A stretch of 64,000 nt of DNA. Source: Gigaspora rosea (lineage: Eukaryota; Glomeromycota; Glomeromycetes; Diversisporales; Gigasporaceae). The notes below the pieces were generated by a model. That model worked only from the letters and a program-made list of their open reading frames with translations. It was not told the origin of the DNA and ran no database searches. Positions within the stretch are counted from its first letter, which is position 1. Each line of letters starts with the position of its first letter. A program made the translations under genes and the position numbers. Positions 1 to 11,869 of this stretch are shown here, piece by piece. Location of the stretch: positions 50,514 to 114,513 of the forward strand of contig QKWP01000199.1 of assembly GCA_003550325.1 (NCBI GenBank), read 5' to 3'.

Positions 1-340
1 ATATATATATATATATATTATTAAATTTTAACCAATCAAATGCTTAGAAAAATTATCAGTGGGGGGTAGGGGGGTCAGCTACTTAGTGAAACCCTAATCA
101 GGTGATTTCTGGTGCTCCCCTTACCGGTATAATGCCATGTTATATATAATATCCTATAATGCAGACTAGGTCATAATTATAGTTAGGAATAGGGTTGGAA
201 TTAAAATTAGGTTAAAATTAGTATTTATATAAAATTGCGCAAGGAGCATTTTTGTTAATAATGCAACAAAAGTTACTCTAGTAAAATCTTGAGATATTTG
301 AGAATTTTGAAAAGTGGTTTAATATATAATATTATATAAT
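1..340. other. gene-free AT-rich start of window
   Basis: It opens with an (AT)n run and has a G-rich patch near 60-75. No reading frame with coding character is seen on either strand. Positions 110-240 hold mixed AT-rich sequence with a TTAGG-type patch. Confidence 0.6.
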
Positions 341-345
341 ACAGT

Positions 346-648
346 GTTATAAATATAATTTTTCTATAAAAAATAAAATAAAATATACCAAAGTAATATA
401 TTTTTTGTACTAAACAAGTTATTTAAAGCAAAAAGTTAGAATCAATTAGTAAAATTTATAGAATAATAGTACTTTATAAAATTGTATTAATAAAATTAAA
501 GCTAATATTTACTAATTAATTATAAATTATTGTACTAGTAAACTTGTTTAATATTAAAATACATCAAATTGATATATTTTATTTGATTTTGAAAATTTTT
601 ATTATAAATTTAAAATTAAGCATTTTTGACTCAAATTTTAAAATAAAA
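346..648. repeat. dispersed AT-rich repeat, copy 1
   Basis: The wording 'actaaacaagtt', 'aatcaattagtaaaattta' and 'agcatttttgactcaaattt' recurs with divergence at 1265-1680, 33885-34160, 35280-35455 and partly at 36080-36230. It therefore belongs to a dispersed, non-coding family. No class could be assigned. The foldback at 651-1263 sits between this copy and the next, as if inserted into the family. Confidence 0.6.
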
Positions 649-650
649 TA

Positions 651-1263
651 GGGAATAGAAATTTGTCGCACCTGCGACATGTCGCACTCCTGATTCCGAC
701 CAATCAAATCGCATGATTTTGTAGACAAAAAATTTTAAGTTTTAAAAATTAAAAATTCTACTAGTAAAATATAAAAATAAATAAGTGATATCAAAGCATG
801 AAATGTAAAATTTTATTCTGAGCAACTTTTTCTAAGTCATAAAGATAGATTTTCTTTGTAAAAAAATAACGTTTTATAAGAAAAATCAAAAATTTCGATC
901 ATTAGTACATATAACCCTTTTTTTTCTACTAATATAATCTATATTTACGTTTAAGTATTACATGTAAAATTTTATGCTAACCAACTTTTTCTAAGTTAAA
1001 AAGTAGATTGGTTTAGTAAAAAAAAGTTTTATATGTGCTAACTTTGGAAATTTTTGATTTTTCTTATAAAATGTTTTTTTTACTAAGACAACCTATCTTT
1101 ATGACTTAGAAAAAGTTGCTCCGAATAAAATTTTACATTATATGACATGCTATTATATATATATTTTACACTTTATTAAGTAAAATTTTAAATTTTTAAA
1201 AAATAACTTAAAAATCGTGTGATTTAATTGGTCGAAGCAGGGGTGCAACAAATTTATTTTCCC
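651..1263. mobile_element. foldback element, family A copy 1
   Basis: The ends are inverted: GGGAATAGAAATTTGT on the left and its counterpart ACAAATTTATTTTCCC on the right. Both are followed inward by a 'gaccaatcaaat' / 'atttaattggtc' pair. The inner part repeats a 'caactttttctaagt' module in both orientations. A second copy is at 12840-13230. There is no coding capacity, so it looks like a non-autonomous DNA element; no clear target duplication was found. Confidence 0.65.
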
Positions 1264-1264
1264 A

Positions 1265-1680
1265 AATAAATAAATAAAATATATTAAAATAATATATTTT
1301 TGATACTGAGCAAGTTTATTTAGAACAAAAATTTATAATCAATTATAAAATTTAAAGAACTATAGAAATTTGTTAAAAATATTATATTATTTGAAATTTT
1401 ACTAATTGATTGTAATTCTTGTACTTAGTAAACTTGATAGCACCAAAAAATATATAAAATTAGAATATTTTATTTTAGATTTCTTAAAATTTAATAAAAG
1501 ATGCTTTATTTTTGAAATTTTTATTAAAAATTCAAAATCAAGTATATTTGTTTTAAATTTTAAAATAACTATGATAAATATGCTATTTTGATATAGTTTT
1601 TGTGCTAAACAAGTTTACTTAGTACATTAAGTTATAATTAATTAGTAAAATTTCAAGTAATATCAGATATAATCTTTTGG
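1265..1680. repeat. dispersed AT-rich repeat, copy 2
   Basis: Second copy of the family seen at 346-648, sharing 'aacaagtttactta' and 'attagtaaaatttca'. The short open frames inside are AT-rich and have no protein-like composition, so no gene is called. Confidence 0.55.
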
Positions 1681-1722
1681 GTAGTATTTTATATTGACCT
1701 GTCACCATGGCAACCTATAATT

Positions 1723-1796
1723 AACCAATTAAATTTGATTATTTGTATCACATGCTCAATATAAGCATGTGATGCATGTGATCAAATTTGATTGGT
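1723..1796. repeat. hairpin-forming inverted repeat
   Basis: The arms 'accaattaaatttgat' and 'atcaaatttgattggt' flank a second inner pair, CACATGCT / AGCATGTG. Together they could form a long hairpin in single-stranded form. Probably a tiny MITE or solo terminus. Confidence 0.6.
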
Positions 1797-1965
1797 CAAT
1801 CATATACACTTAAAATTTTATTAATAAAAGGGTATTAAAACCAGATTTAATATATAAAAATAATCTGGTTTCAAGCTCTAATTTATTTTTTTGTTAATTG
1901 ATTTTTTAATTACCCAATTTTATTTAATTTTTTGGTTTTTTTATGAAATAATTTATACATCATAC

Positions 1966-2160
1966 ATGTGATATTGTTGCACCTGCTGCAGATCATAAAA
2001 TCAGGTGTAATGTAAAATTAAAACAATTAAATAACCTGTTTTTTTATTGGTTAGGGTTAGGGTAAGATAGATTGTGTATATAGATAAGAGAGGGTTTTAT
2101 AGTAAAATTTTGCAAGAAATTTTTTTTTATTAGAATTCTAAGAGTATTTTCATATACTTA
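1966..2160. mobile_element. dispersed MITE family B, partial copy
   Basis: It contains 'aaaatcaggtgtaatg', 'ggttagggttagggt' and 'atagtaaaattttgcaag' in that order, as the copy at 41020-41300 does. In reverse orientation and diverged, the same words appear at 56460-56791. The ends cannot be fixed here; the copy seems cut off by the repeat that starts near 2164. Confidence 0.5.
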
Positions 2161-2832
2161 ATTTTAATGGCTATCCGTTTGCTGTACTAAATTTAGTACA
2201 AAATACTGAATTTGGTACAAAATACTGAATTTAGTACAAAATACTGAATTTAGTACAGTTATAAAATTTAAATTTTGAAAAATTTTTCTTATTAACTTTA
2301 AATTAAATTTATATAATATATAAATATACTGTATATTTATACTTTATTTTGGTATATTTAAAAGTTAGCTAATTTAACAAAAGTTATATTTTGCAAGTTT
2401 AAAAAAATTTTGTATATTGATAATTTTATTAAACATAATATACCATTTTTATATACTTTAATTAAATACAATAACTCAAATTTTTACATATTAATAAGCA
2501 ATCAAAAAAATATATATAATAACTGATATATATAAAACATCTTTTTAAAAAAATGTTTTATAAGTTTTTGGTTTAATATTTTTTTTAATAAATTTAAATT
2601 TGTTTAATTTTTTAAAAAAATTAATAAAATATCTAAAAAATTTTAGTTTTTGTAAAAGTTAACTAATTAAGATCACTTGTTGCTTTGTGCTATTAAACAA
2701 GTAACTTGGTATAACAATTACAAAAAAGTATGTAAAATTTTATATAAAGTTATTATATAAAAAAAAGAGTTATAGTACTGAATAAAGTACTTATATATTC
2801 TTGTATAACATTATAATTTTAATAATAAAAGG

Positions 2833-2952
2833 CCTATAACTTTTAATCCACTGATCCAATTTAAATAATTAATTATCAAAATATTATCTCATTGAGAGAA
2901 TCATTTTGATAGTTAAATTATCTAAATTGGATTAGAGGATCAAAAGTTATAG
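2833..2952. repeat. foldback inverted repeat
   Basis: The left arm starts CTATAACTTTT and continues 'gatccaatttaaataatt'. The right arm carries 'aaattggatt' and ends AAAAGTTATAG. The near-perfect palindrome is about 120 bases long and has no coding content. Confidence 0.6.
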
Positions 2953-3024
2953 ATTTTTAAAGATTTATATAATAATTCAATATAAAATTCAATAATTAAG
3001 TTTTAAAAAAGAAATTAACTAATG

Positions 3025-3354
3025 TTTACCACAGGTGATTATCACCTGTAATAAGTAAATAAATAAAAACAAACAATTTTTATTAAATAAAAATTAAATT
3101 TTTTTAATATTAGGGTAAGGGTAAGAACTGGGATGGGGTAGGGGGGCATAGTTTATACCAAAATTTTACAAGGAATTTTTTTTTTTGCATAAAAAAAAGC
3201 AGTTTTATAGGCAAGTTTTTAGGCTAGAAGCAATTTTAGCAATTTTTTAAAAATTTCTTTGTTTTTGTTATACAAAGATTGATTTACATATTACACCTGA
3301 TCCTGAATTTTAACTGGCAAATTGACTATAGGTGATAATCACCTGTGGTGTAAA
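3025..3354. mobile_element. MITE family B with palindromic termini
   Basis: ACAGGTGATTATCACCTGT near 3031 is itself palindromic and recurs inverted near 3331. The interior carries the 'agggtaagggtaag' and 'accaaaattttacaagga' words of family B. No coding capacity is present. Confidence 0.6.
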
Positions 3355-3359
3355 TTAGA

Positions 3360-4090
3360 AATATTCTTTAAAAAAATTTAACTAAAAATATATTTTATTT
3401 ATTTTTATTATTTAAACTATAGTATATTTAATTTTAAAAACTTAGTTTTAATTAAATAAATTATTAATTATAAAATTTTTAATATATTATATTAATATAC
3501 AATATATTAGAAATAATAAAATTATTTAAATATTTTTTTAATACTAAAGTTTTAATCAAATTTTTTTAAAAAAATATAAATAGTAAAATTTTTGATTAAA
3601 TTTTTTTCAAATTTTAATATGTTGTAGAGCTAGCTTTTCTGATTTTAATAGTAGTAAAATCATTAAAATTGGATTAGTAGATAAAAAGTTATAAGAAATT
3701 TAAGTTTAGCAATTTTTTTATAAAATTTATTAATAAAAACATATGATTTATTATACAAATATAGAAATAGACTAACTATTTAGACTTGTATTATCGTAAA
3801 ACAGGCTTATATAAACTATTTTAAAAAATAAAATAATTTTTTTACAATTACATAAAATTTTGTTTTTTTTGTTATTTTTTTAAAAAAGCATTCATATCTT
3901 AAAATTTTGCTTATGAAACCACCTTTGGGGCTCCAATAAAAAAAATTCTTTGTTAAATTTTGTATATACTAAAGCCCTGATAAAATCCCAGGCCTCACCA
4001 TAATTCTAAAGTAATTAAAATTTATTTTTTGTTTTATAAAATTTATTTTTTTTGTTTTTGTTACACAAATTTGCAAATCTAATTTACCTT
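3360..4090. other. gene-free AT-rich stretch
   Basis: Low-complexity A/T sequence. Around 3895-4010 lies a diverged fragment of family B ('gcttatgaaaccacc'). Nothing coding is seen on either strand. Confidence 0.5.
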
Positions 4091-4439
4091 ATGGTGGTAA
4101 AACACCTTAATTGCTAATCTGGCAATGATCAGCACTAATTTTATATAAAAAATTAGGGGACAATTCTTTAATAAATACAAAAGTACCCCAAAAACCTAAA
4201 GAGAAATAGGTACAAAAAATCGAATCACTTGCATTTTTGATAGTACAAAATCGTAGCACAAAAATTAACGTTTAACGCTAAATAAAAAAAAGTTAGGTTT
4301 GTCTTATAATTCGAGAGCATTCAATATAGACGGATCGTGGATTTACTATGACCAAGTTATAGATTTCGGGTTGGCAATTTCATACTGAGTATAATGCATA
4401 CATCATAGCCCATATAAATTTCTAATGATTTTACTGATT

Positions 4440-4860
4440 CTTATTTCAGTACTGTACTTATCTGAGCTTTGAAAAATTATACTATGGCCAACCTAATATG
4501 CGATCTGTGTTGCATTTCTTGAATTACTGTAATGCGCCACCACTTAAACTTGGTCAGTTTGATTTTCCAAAATCAATTCATTGTTAATCTCAGAATCTTG
4601 TAATTTCTTTTAATAAGAGTTGCTTATCTTCCGGCGATAAATCTTTTTGCTCCTCAATTAGTAGGAGATAACTTTATTGAATTAAGAAATAAGCGTGATT
4701 GATAACAAAAAGAGTTTACTCTTGAACAAAGGGAAGAATGAATAGAGGCTGGTTTTCTATTAAACGACTATAATTATGCTAAAGAAAAATTGGTCGCTGG
4801 TTAATATGGTCCTGGTGGATTTCACTTTCTGGAACTAATTCCTGCGTATGTAATATATAT
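4440..4860 (+). pseudogene. decayed coding patch of unknown family
   Basis: Two plus-strand stretches have protein-like composition. One reads 'LYYGQPNMRSVLHF' and on to 'CNAPPLKLGQFDFPK'. The other reads 'LFAPQLVGDNFIELRNK', then 'FTLEQREE', 'EAGFLLNDYNYAKEK' and 'YGPGGFHFLELIPAY', interrupted by several in-frame stops. I do not recognise the family with certainty. It lies in the 5'-poor side of the transposon and may be captured host coding sequence or a second, dead element gene. Confidence 0.35.
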
Positions 4861-6042
4861 TTTTTTCGTAGTTTTACTGCATGACAAAAGCATTTTCTTG
4901 ACCATTTGACCCAAACCTTTGTTTAATAATATAAGCATACCGTATAATTGCGAAATAATGCTCATTCACGCTTTAATCAATTGACCTGCGCGCTATTTTG
5001 GATATGCATATGTGCATTATTTAGAAATAAGGTTGATTTTTGAACTTGAGACCTTGTAAGTTATTTTTGAAGGACCCAATTTTCAAAATAACGCCCACGA
5101 GCACTATTTCATGCTTATACGGTATATTTGGGCTTTTGAAAATAATGTTAGCTAGTGGAAGGATTTTTTTTATTAACGTGTGATCTTTAGTTGAATTAAA
5201 AATCATGATTTGTGGATACTGTATTTATACTTTACCCGATTTCTAATGTGTTTTTTTTTTTTGAATTGGTTAATAAAAATAGGTGGAATACGTTTTTCTC
5301 ACCCACGTAGATTGAATTTACGATATATATAGTTGACTATAAGTCCAGGTTTAGAAAAAATTTATTATCAAAAAGAATGAAATCTTCTTAATAAATTGTA
5401 TTCACAAGAATAAAAACTCAAAGAATTGGTAGTGATTTATTTTATTTTATTTGTCATACATTAGGTTTAAAATCTTTTTATTTTTTGGGAGAGGTGCAAA
5501 TCTAATAAGACCCAATGCGGCAAATTTATAAGATACCTTAAGATTTGGCATTATATAATTCTGGATTTAGCATTGATTATTGTATAATTTGATAACTAAA
5601 ATTCAAAACTTCACGAATAAGTTTTTTGAAGTGCCTATGTTTATTTTTGTAATTCGAATTGTGAATTTTAATAATGATCCCGATTCTGTGCAATTCCAGT
5701 TTAGCAGATTTAATTAGTCCAATTCGTGCAATTCCAGTTTAGCAGATAAATGCGTTGTGTCATCTTTTATTCCAGTTCTAATAATAGCACTTTTTTCATT
5801 TTTTTCGAATCCAATTGCAATTTTACATGCTTCTCACTTATAATATTGTTTTTCAAATGTTCAAACTTTAGAGACCCGAATACTTTATTAAATAGAATGC
5901 CGTATATTCATATATTCTGTTATAAAAAATAACAGTAAATAAATTGGTTTAATATTTTTGAATTCACTACCAACGTTGTATAATAAACTGTTATTTTATT
6001 ACCGTAAACCAACTATATCCAACAGTAGAGATTTCAAGAATC

Positions 6043-9000
6043 TTATAGCTGCTCGTGGATTGTTTGAAATTCTGGCACTTCAGTCTTATCCAAAAATTGT
6101 AGAGCCATACTTTGTTTTACAGCTCGAGATGTTCTTTTAATCCAATTAGCTATAGTCGACACCTTGGGCACATCTTCGTATTCAATTTTACACTGTTGTG
6201 CACGTCGTAATAATTCTGTATGCATCTCTGTTGCATCCATTTTTAATTTTGTATTAGTTACGCCAGAATGAAACATAACTTCTAATAATCCTTTCACTTT
6301 TTCAGTCAGTCGCTTTACTGGATTTTTATGGTTAACTTTGAGATTTTCCTGTAATGCCCAACCTAGAACAAATACTGTATGGTTAAAAAAAAAAAAAAGT
6401 TGAATAACAAAATCAACTTTCTAATTTTGACTAGTCAAAAGGGTAGTAAATACGACCTTTTTGATGAAGCATCTATATCCATATCCGTTATACTTGCTGA
6501 ATTTATTAAAACTAAATCTTCATCACTATTCATACTCTGTTAATAAAATTGTTGTTATTAGCTAGGGTATTAATAGAGCTAAATAGTATGTGAATAACAA
6601 CGATTCTTACATTCTCTTGGTTCATAAATTCTAAAAAAATTCGTTATGTTTAGATAAGTTATATTATCAAATTATAAATAATCTATATATAACTTACTTT
6701 GAGTAGAAGCGGTCCAAGTTTTTACTGGTTGTGTGTGTGTTGTTGAAGATGGGCTTGGCTTTTCAAATATATAATCTTTTATAATTTTTTGCAATTGTAG
6801 AGGGCTAAATTTATGCAAAGGCCCAAATCCAGGTAAGAATCGTGCACAAATATATCTTGTATTGTCTTCTGTTTCGGGCCATGTAAATTCATGCCATGTT
6901 GAGATTCCCGAAAGTGTACCTAATTTTTTTTTTTCTAAATATAATTTAAATAAATGGGTTAATTATATTGAATTTTTAATTTTAACTATAGTATTTGTGT
7001 AATTACAATCGTACATATATTACCTAAATCACGATTTGGCTCAAGATGAGCTACGTGCATTCCTGATAAATTTTTTATCGCATTTTCAATATCTTCTCCT
7101 GATTTAATATCATAGCCTAACTTAACCCATCTTTTAATTGAATGTGTGATCTAAAAAACTAATATGGTTAAATCATATTGTATATAAATTTAAAATAACT
7201 AGAACAAACCTGTGCGTGATGGGAGTCAATTATAGATTTGGCTTCTCCTGCCTCAAGAAAAATCTATTTTCGAGAGCTAACATCATACCATTCTTTCAAT
7301 GGCTCAAAATTAATATTAATTCAGTATTTCTGTAATGTGGGCTATTGTCTGATACTATGGTTATCCACTGAGGTTTTGGATTAATAATTTCTATAACTGT
7401 ATGAAGTGATGAAGCCGCAAACCATGCATCTTGACGAGTATCATCTGACCAATGGTCAAATACTTGTATATTTAATTTTTCATCTAAGCTTTTTTGATAT
7501 ATAAGAACAGTATGTAAGGTCCATCCTCGTTTACCAAAAAATCTTCCTTAGTTTCACGTGCACTTTGAGGATTAATTCGCATTTTGAAATCTACAAGAAT
7601 AAGCGCTCCATTATGGTCTAAAGATTCAAGTTCAGCAGCTAGTTGTGCATTTAAATAAGTTCTACGTGCATGATGAGTATAAAGGCTACTAACCAATTTT
7701 GATAATCTATTAAAAATTCATGCTGTCTAATATCTAGTTTTTCTCGTAATTGATTAAAAAATTCAAAAAGATTTTCACATTCTTTGCATATATTAGAGTG
7801 GAAATAGTTACAATCTTCAAATGTGTGTGCGAGACAATGGCCAATACACAAGTTATGAATTGGAACACCTTGCTTGGTTACTAAAAGAGTTTTTGCATAA
7901 TCTTTTCGTAAATATCAGCGTAAATGTTCTATTTTTTGAATTAATTCTTTCTATTTTTTTAATAATTAGCTTATATTAATAATCTAAGATAATTATAAAT
8001 CAAATAAAATAAAATAATAATATACCTTATCTGTCACATTTGCTAAATATTTATCAACTAATAATTCAATATCGTCAAATACTTCATAGCCGCATTTATT
8101 GCATATATTACAAAGTCCACCCATATTTTTTTTATATAAAAATCGTCCACCTTCTAATCGTGTCATAAATGCAGTTCGGCGCATTCCAATTGGAAATTCT
8201 TCATAAAACTTTTCCCACAAGCCTTTTTTTGTATCATGCAAATATACTACAGGTAAGCCAGTTGAAGTATCGGTTTTGTAACTACTTTGTGAAATATTAT
8301 CTTTGTGCATAAAAAATTGATCAAATTGTATTAAACTTTCTTGTGAAAATCGAACGCGATAAATAACTAGTTTGTGAAGTGGTGGTGCACTATATCCATT
8401 AGTTATTGTATGCTTTCAGGAATTATGAATTGTATGTCATCCAACCTTATTATTTTATATTAAATTAAATTATTAATATTTATTAATAACTAGGTTATCA
8501 GGAGCTGATAGATGTCCGAAGCAATAATCTATATATATACATGAGTAACATTTTTGATCTACAATGTTTTTTGTTATGATATGCAGAGATATGCTGTGTT
8601 ACTTAATCTAAATATTTGATTGGATATTTTTAACAGACATTGCATGAAATGGCGTAGAAGTAAAGACGACCTCGCTACGCTTCGGACAATAAATTTAAAA
8701 TAAATTTTCTTACATTCAAATTAGACTCTAATTCGGAATATGTAAAATTATTCGCAATAATTGATAGTATACGTCGTTTACCATCTGAGGTTTTTTTATT
8801 ATTAGAAAGTGCACGTTGAAAACATGTCCAAAATGTTTGTGTATTATTAGGCATATGTTTTGGAATTGGCACCAAAAACCCATTTTATATAAAATTTGCA
8901 TTGTTTCTTTATCTTTGTCGGGTGGATTAGTGTGTGTCCAAATCTGAAACTAAAAAATTTGTTGTTACTATAAATAATTTTGTTTTACCGTTAAATAAAA

Positions 9001-10019
9001 ATATTTATACCTCTGATTCATCGTATGACCATGAGGTTATATTATGTCCACCAGCAGCCCGAATTAAAGTTTGCCAAGCACTAAATTCTCTATCGCTAAA
9101 CTGATAATCTGCTGGATATATTTCTTGTAAACTAGTAACTTATTCTATTATTTTGCTTTCATTTTTACTCCAATTAACAAAGAATTGATACTATGTAACA
9201 TTTGCTATTGTTCTTTGTTTTAAATAATAGTCAAAAAGTGGTTTCATTAGATTATAAATATTCCAATCAATAGGAGTACATGTAGGAACATGATGTTGTT
9301 GAAGATATAGTTGTGTTGTAGGATGTCTAAACTGAAAAGTTGTGTACCGTTAAAATTTTTTATACCAATCGAATGCCATACTTCGTCAGGTGTTTGTCCT
9401 TTAATATGATTTATTAATTAAAATTCTTGATATATTTCAAGAAAACAATATATATCATCTATAATTGAAACAAATAATGTTTTTTTGGAATGATATTCAC
9501 GAATTAGTGATGATTTATAACCAGATTCTCCTTTTTTTAAATCTTGTTGCAATAACGAACCAATTCCAAATACAAAAATTTTATTTTTACTAACCAAAAA
9601 AAATGAAAACAGACAAAATTTAATATCAAAATAAAAGGGAAGATATAATTTTTCATTAGTCCATCCAATTACAAGGGGTCCTGAATAACAAGTTTTAGTT
9701 TTGAATAATTTTTGATATACTATAGAAATATCCGTACTTGGATTAGCAACTATTTCTGAAGAAATACCATTACAAGAACATTGATAACCAGGTAAAAAAA
9801 AAGTAGTTGAATAACCAACAACTATTGTAATAACAAATTGTTGTCTATTAAGAATAGTTATAGTTTTTTGTCCAATACGAATTGGAAATAAAGGAAATTT
9901 TTATTATTTGCAATATTTTCTCACTACCAAAATTGTGAAAAAGGTCCATAGTGATAGTTTTTATCAATAATACCAGGTTCTACAAGCGTGACAGTAACTT
10001 GTTGTATTTTTTTTGCCAT
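6043..10019 (-). pseudogene. DDE transposase of a Glomeromycotina DNA transposon, intron-bearing and partly decayed
   Basis: The start is the ATG at 10017-10019 (MAKKIQQVTVTLVEPG). Open stretches follow in order towards lower coordinates: an N-terminal region with 'GYQCSCNG' and 'SGPLVIGWTNEK' (about 9880-9430); 'FWTCFQRAL' and 'SDGKRRILSIIANNFTY' (8875-8700); a Cys-rich part with 'GGLCNICNKCGY' (8310-8000) and 'CIGHCLAHTF' (about 7850); then a likely catalytic core with Asp in 'LVDFKMR', Asp in 'IVSDNSPHY' and Glu in 'FLEAGEAK' (7640-7250), in DDE order. A basic tail ends at 6043. GT-AG introns are visible at 7151-7209 and 6537-6707, so part of the fragmentation is splicing. At least one in-frame stop (just before FLEAGEAK) and frame changes upstream suggest decay. 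I recall many dispersed copies of this protein in Rhizophagus relatives. The transposon superfamily is not settled. Confidence 0.7.
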
Positions 10020-10214
10020 CTTAAAGACAAAGTGTTCAGATTTCAACGTGTATATTAGAATGACTATAACTCTTATCCCCTTAATTTATAATAAATTCAT
10101 ATAGCGATTAGTGCTGATCTTAGCTGAATTAGCAATTAAGTGCGTTTTATAATAATTGTTTTTTTATATTGTACTAAATTTAGTACAAATGTGAAACGGA
10201 TAGCCATTAAGTTA

Positions 10215-10600
10215 TAGACGATTTTTGACAAAATTAACGTTTGGTTTGAATTTTTTGATCATGTAACATTATATCTGATCTTGAAATTTGATGAAAGAGT
10301 AATATATAAAGTGCATCACATAAGGCAATAAATAAATTTATTCTTTTTTTATTTAATTTAACTTATTGGGGTTTTTAATTAATTTAATTTAATTTAAATT
10401 GGGGTTTTTAATTTATTTAATTTAATTTAAATAGTTTTTTTTATTAATTTAATTAATTTATTATTGTTTTTTTTTAGAAACTAAGAAAACAGAATGGATA
10501 TAACAAGAAAATGGAATAAGAAAAACAAAAAAAAAACAAACCAAAAAAAAACAAGAAAGAAAATAAAATAGGAATACCAAGAAAACAGAACAAGAATGAG
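10215..10600. other. gene-free low-complexity stretch
   Basis: Runs of 'ttaatttaattt' (about 10350-10470) are followed by A-rich sequence up to the hAT-like element. No coding signal is seen. Confidence 0.5.
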
Positions 10601-10609
10601 GATATAAAT

Positions 10610-11749
10610 AGGACCCCGAAGAATACATATATAACTCAGATCCAGACTCAAAATTTTAATATAACTTTATACACTTAATTTTATTAAAAGCTTTATACAA
10701 AATTATCATATAAGTTCAAATTTACTATAAATTATACAATTTCAGATCTGAGTACCAGCATGATCATGTTAACCACCAAAGCCAAAAACATAATTACACA
10801 AAAAAAAGTGACGAAGAGAAAATCAGAAACCTATCTAGAAAAAGAAGGGCGGTAGTTAACCATGTTCAAATTCAACAACAAAGTTTTTAGTTCCCGAAAA
10901 TAAGCTACCCATACGATCGATGAACGTTGTTACATAGTAAAGTCTAAAATTTACTAAGCAAATCGATTAAATTCGCATAAGTAACATTGTTCAGCAGATC
11001 AAAATACGCGTACCCTGAAAATTTCATACAAATCGGAGAACTTTTTATTATTTGACTTTTAATTTTTACGTTCAACGGTTTTTTTTTTATAAAAAAAAAA
11101 CCGTTGAACGTAAAAATTAAAAGTCAAATAATAGAAAATTCTCCGATTTGTATGAAATTTTCAGGGTACGCGTATTTTGATCTGCTGAATAATGTTACTT
11201 ATGCGACTTTAATCGATTTGCTTAGTAAAATTTAGACTTTACTATGTAGCGACTATAATCGATTGACCAAAAATCGCTTTATAAGTTACTCTCGATTTTT
11301 TTCTGCATATTTATTTATTGTTTATAACATATTTATTTATCGTCTACAGCATATTTATTTATTGTCTACAGCATATTTATTTATTTATTTTACTTATTAA
11401 AGTTTTGTATTCAAAAATAAGCTACCTCTTTATTGTGCTTTAAATTACTTAAAATAGTAAATAAGCTACCCACGGTTTTTTTTGTTAAAAATCGGCAAAA
11501 AAAGGTAGCTGCAACATACGGTATATATCGATTTATATCTACTTAAAAATTTTCCCGATGTATATAGTATCGTTATACAAAAAAAGATCGTACTTGTTAT
11601 AAAGATCGTCTTTGTTATACAAATAAACATCTAACTTTTCAAAAAATTACCAGTTGGTTATACAAATTTAAATATATGACATATGAAAAAATTATATATA
11701 AGTCTATACAAAGCCAGATCTCAGTATTACATATATTCTTCGGGGTCCT
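10610..11749. mobile_element. hAT-like non-autonomous transposon (1140 bp) with exact 8-bp TSD
   Basis: The termini are AGGACCCCGAAGAATA at 10610 and its reverse complement ending at 11749. The flanks carry the identical 8-base duplication ATATAAAT (10602-10609 and 11750-11757). An 8-bp target-site duplication with short TIRs is typical of hAT elements. No transposase frame is present. The interior is built around a large palindrome (10931-11248) and carries several copies of 'aataagctacc', a word also found at 39990-41870. Confidence 0.85.
10931..11248. repeat. 318-bp near-perfect palindrome inside the hAT-like element
   Basis: The arms run from 'acatagtaaagtc' on the left to 'gactttactatgt' on the right, with matching interiors such as 'cagggtacgcg' / 'cgcgtaccctg'. 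They meet in an A/T spacer near 11085-11095 flanked by ACCGTTGAACG on both sides. Only a few mismatches separate the arms, which suggests a young or gene-conversion-maintained palindrome. Confidence 0.85.
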
Positions 11750-11869
11750 ATATAAATAGTACTAAAAATAGTGAAAGAAGCAGAATAAAACTAAAGAATA
11801 AATTGAAGACCTATGGAGGCAAAGACATGTTAATAAAAACTTTGAATACAAATAAAAAATAACTCAACC

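Larger units (their letters stand above)
4091..10156 (-). mobile_element. DNA transposon with DDE transposase gene
   Basis: CTTAATTGCTAAT at 4106 and its reverse complement ending at 10140 are each followed inward by GATCAGCACTAAT and then 'tatat' and AGGGGA. This gives diverged TIRs of about 55 bases. They flank an intron-bearing transposase gene on the minus strand (6043-10019), whose start lies about 120 bases from the right end. The left 2 kb carries an unrelated decayed coding patch. No target duplication could be read at these ends. The outer pair at 2164/10210 offers an alternative boundary. Confidence 0.6.
2164..10210. mobile_element. outer inverted-terminus unit (8.05 kb) enclosing the transposase gene
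   Basis: TTAATGGCTATCCGTTT stands at 2164-2180 and in reverse complement at about 10194-10210. On the inner side of both copies follows the palindrome GTACTAAATTTAGTAC. Two matching termini in opposite orientation 8 kb apart suggest one large TIR element. A second inverted pair lies just inside (see 4091-10156), so the true element end is uncertain. On the left the palindrome is followed by four tandem copies of an 'aatactgaatttagtac' unit (about 2188-2270). Confidence 0.5.
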
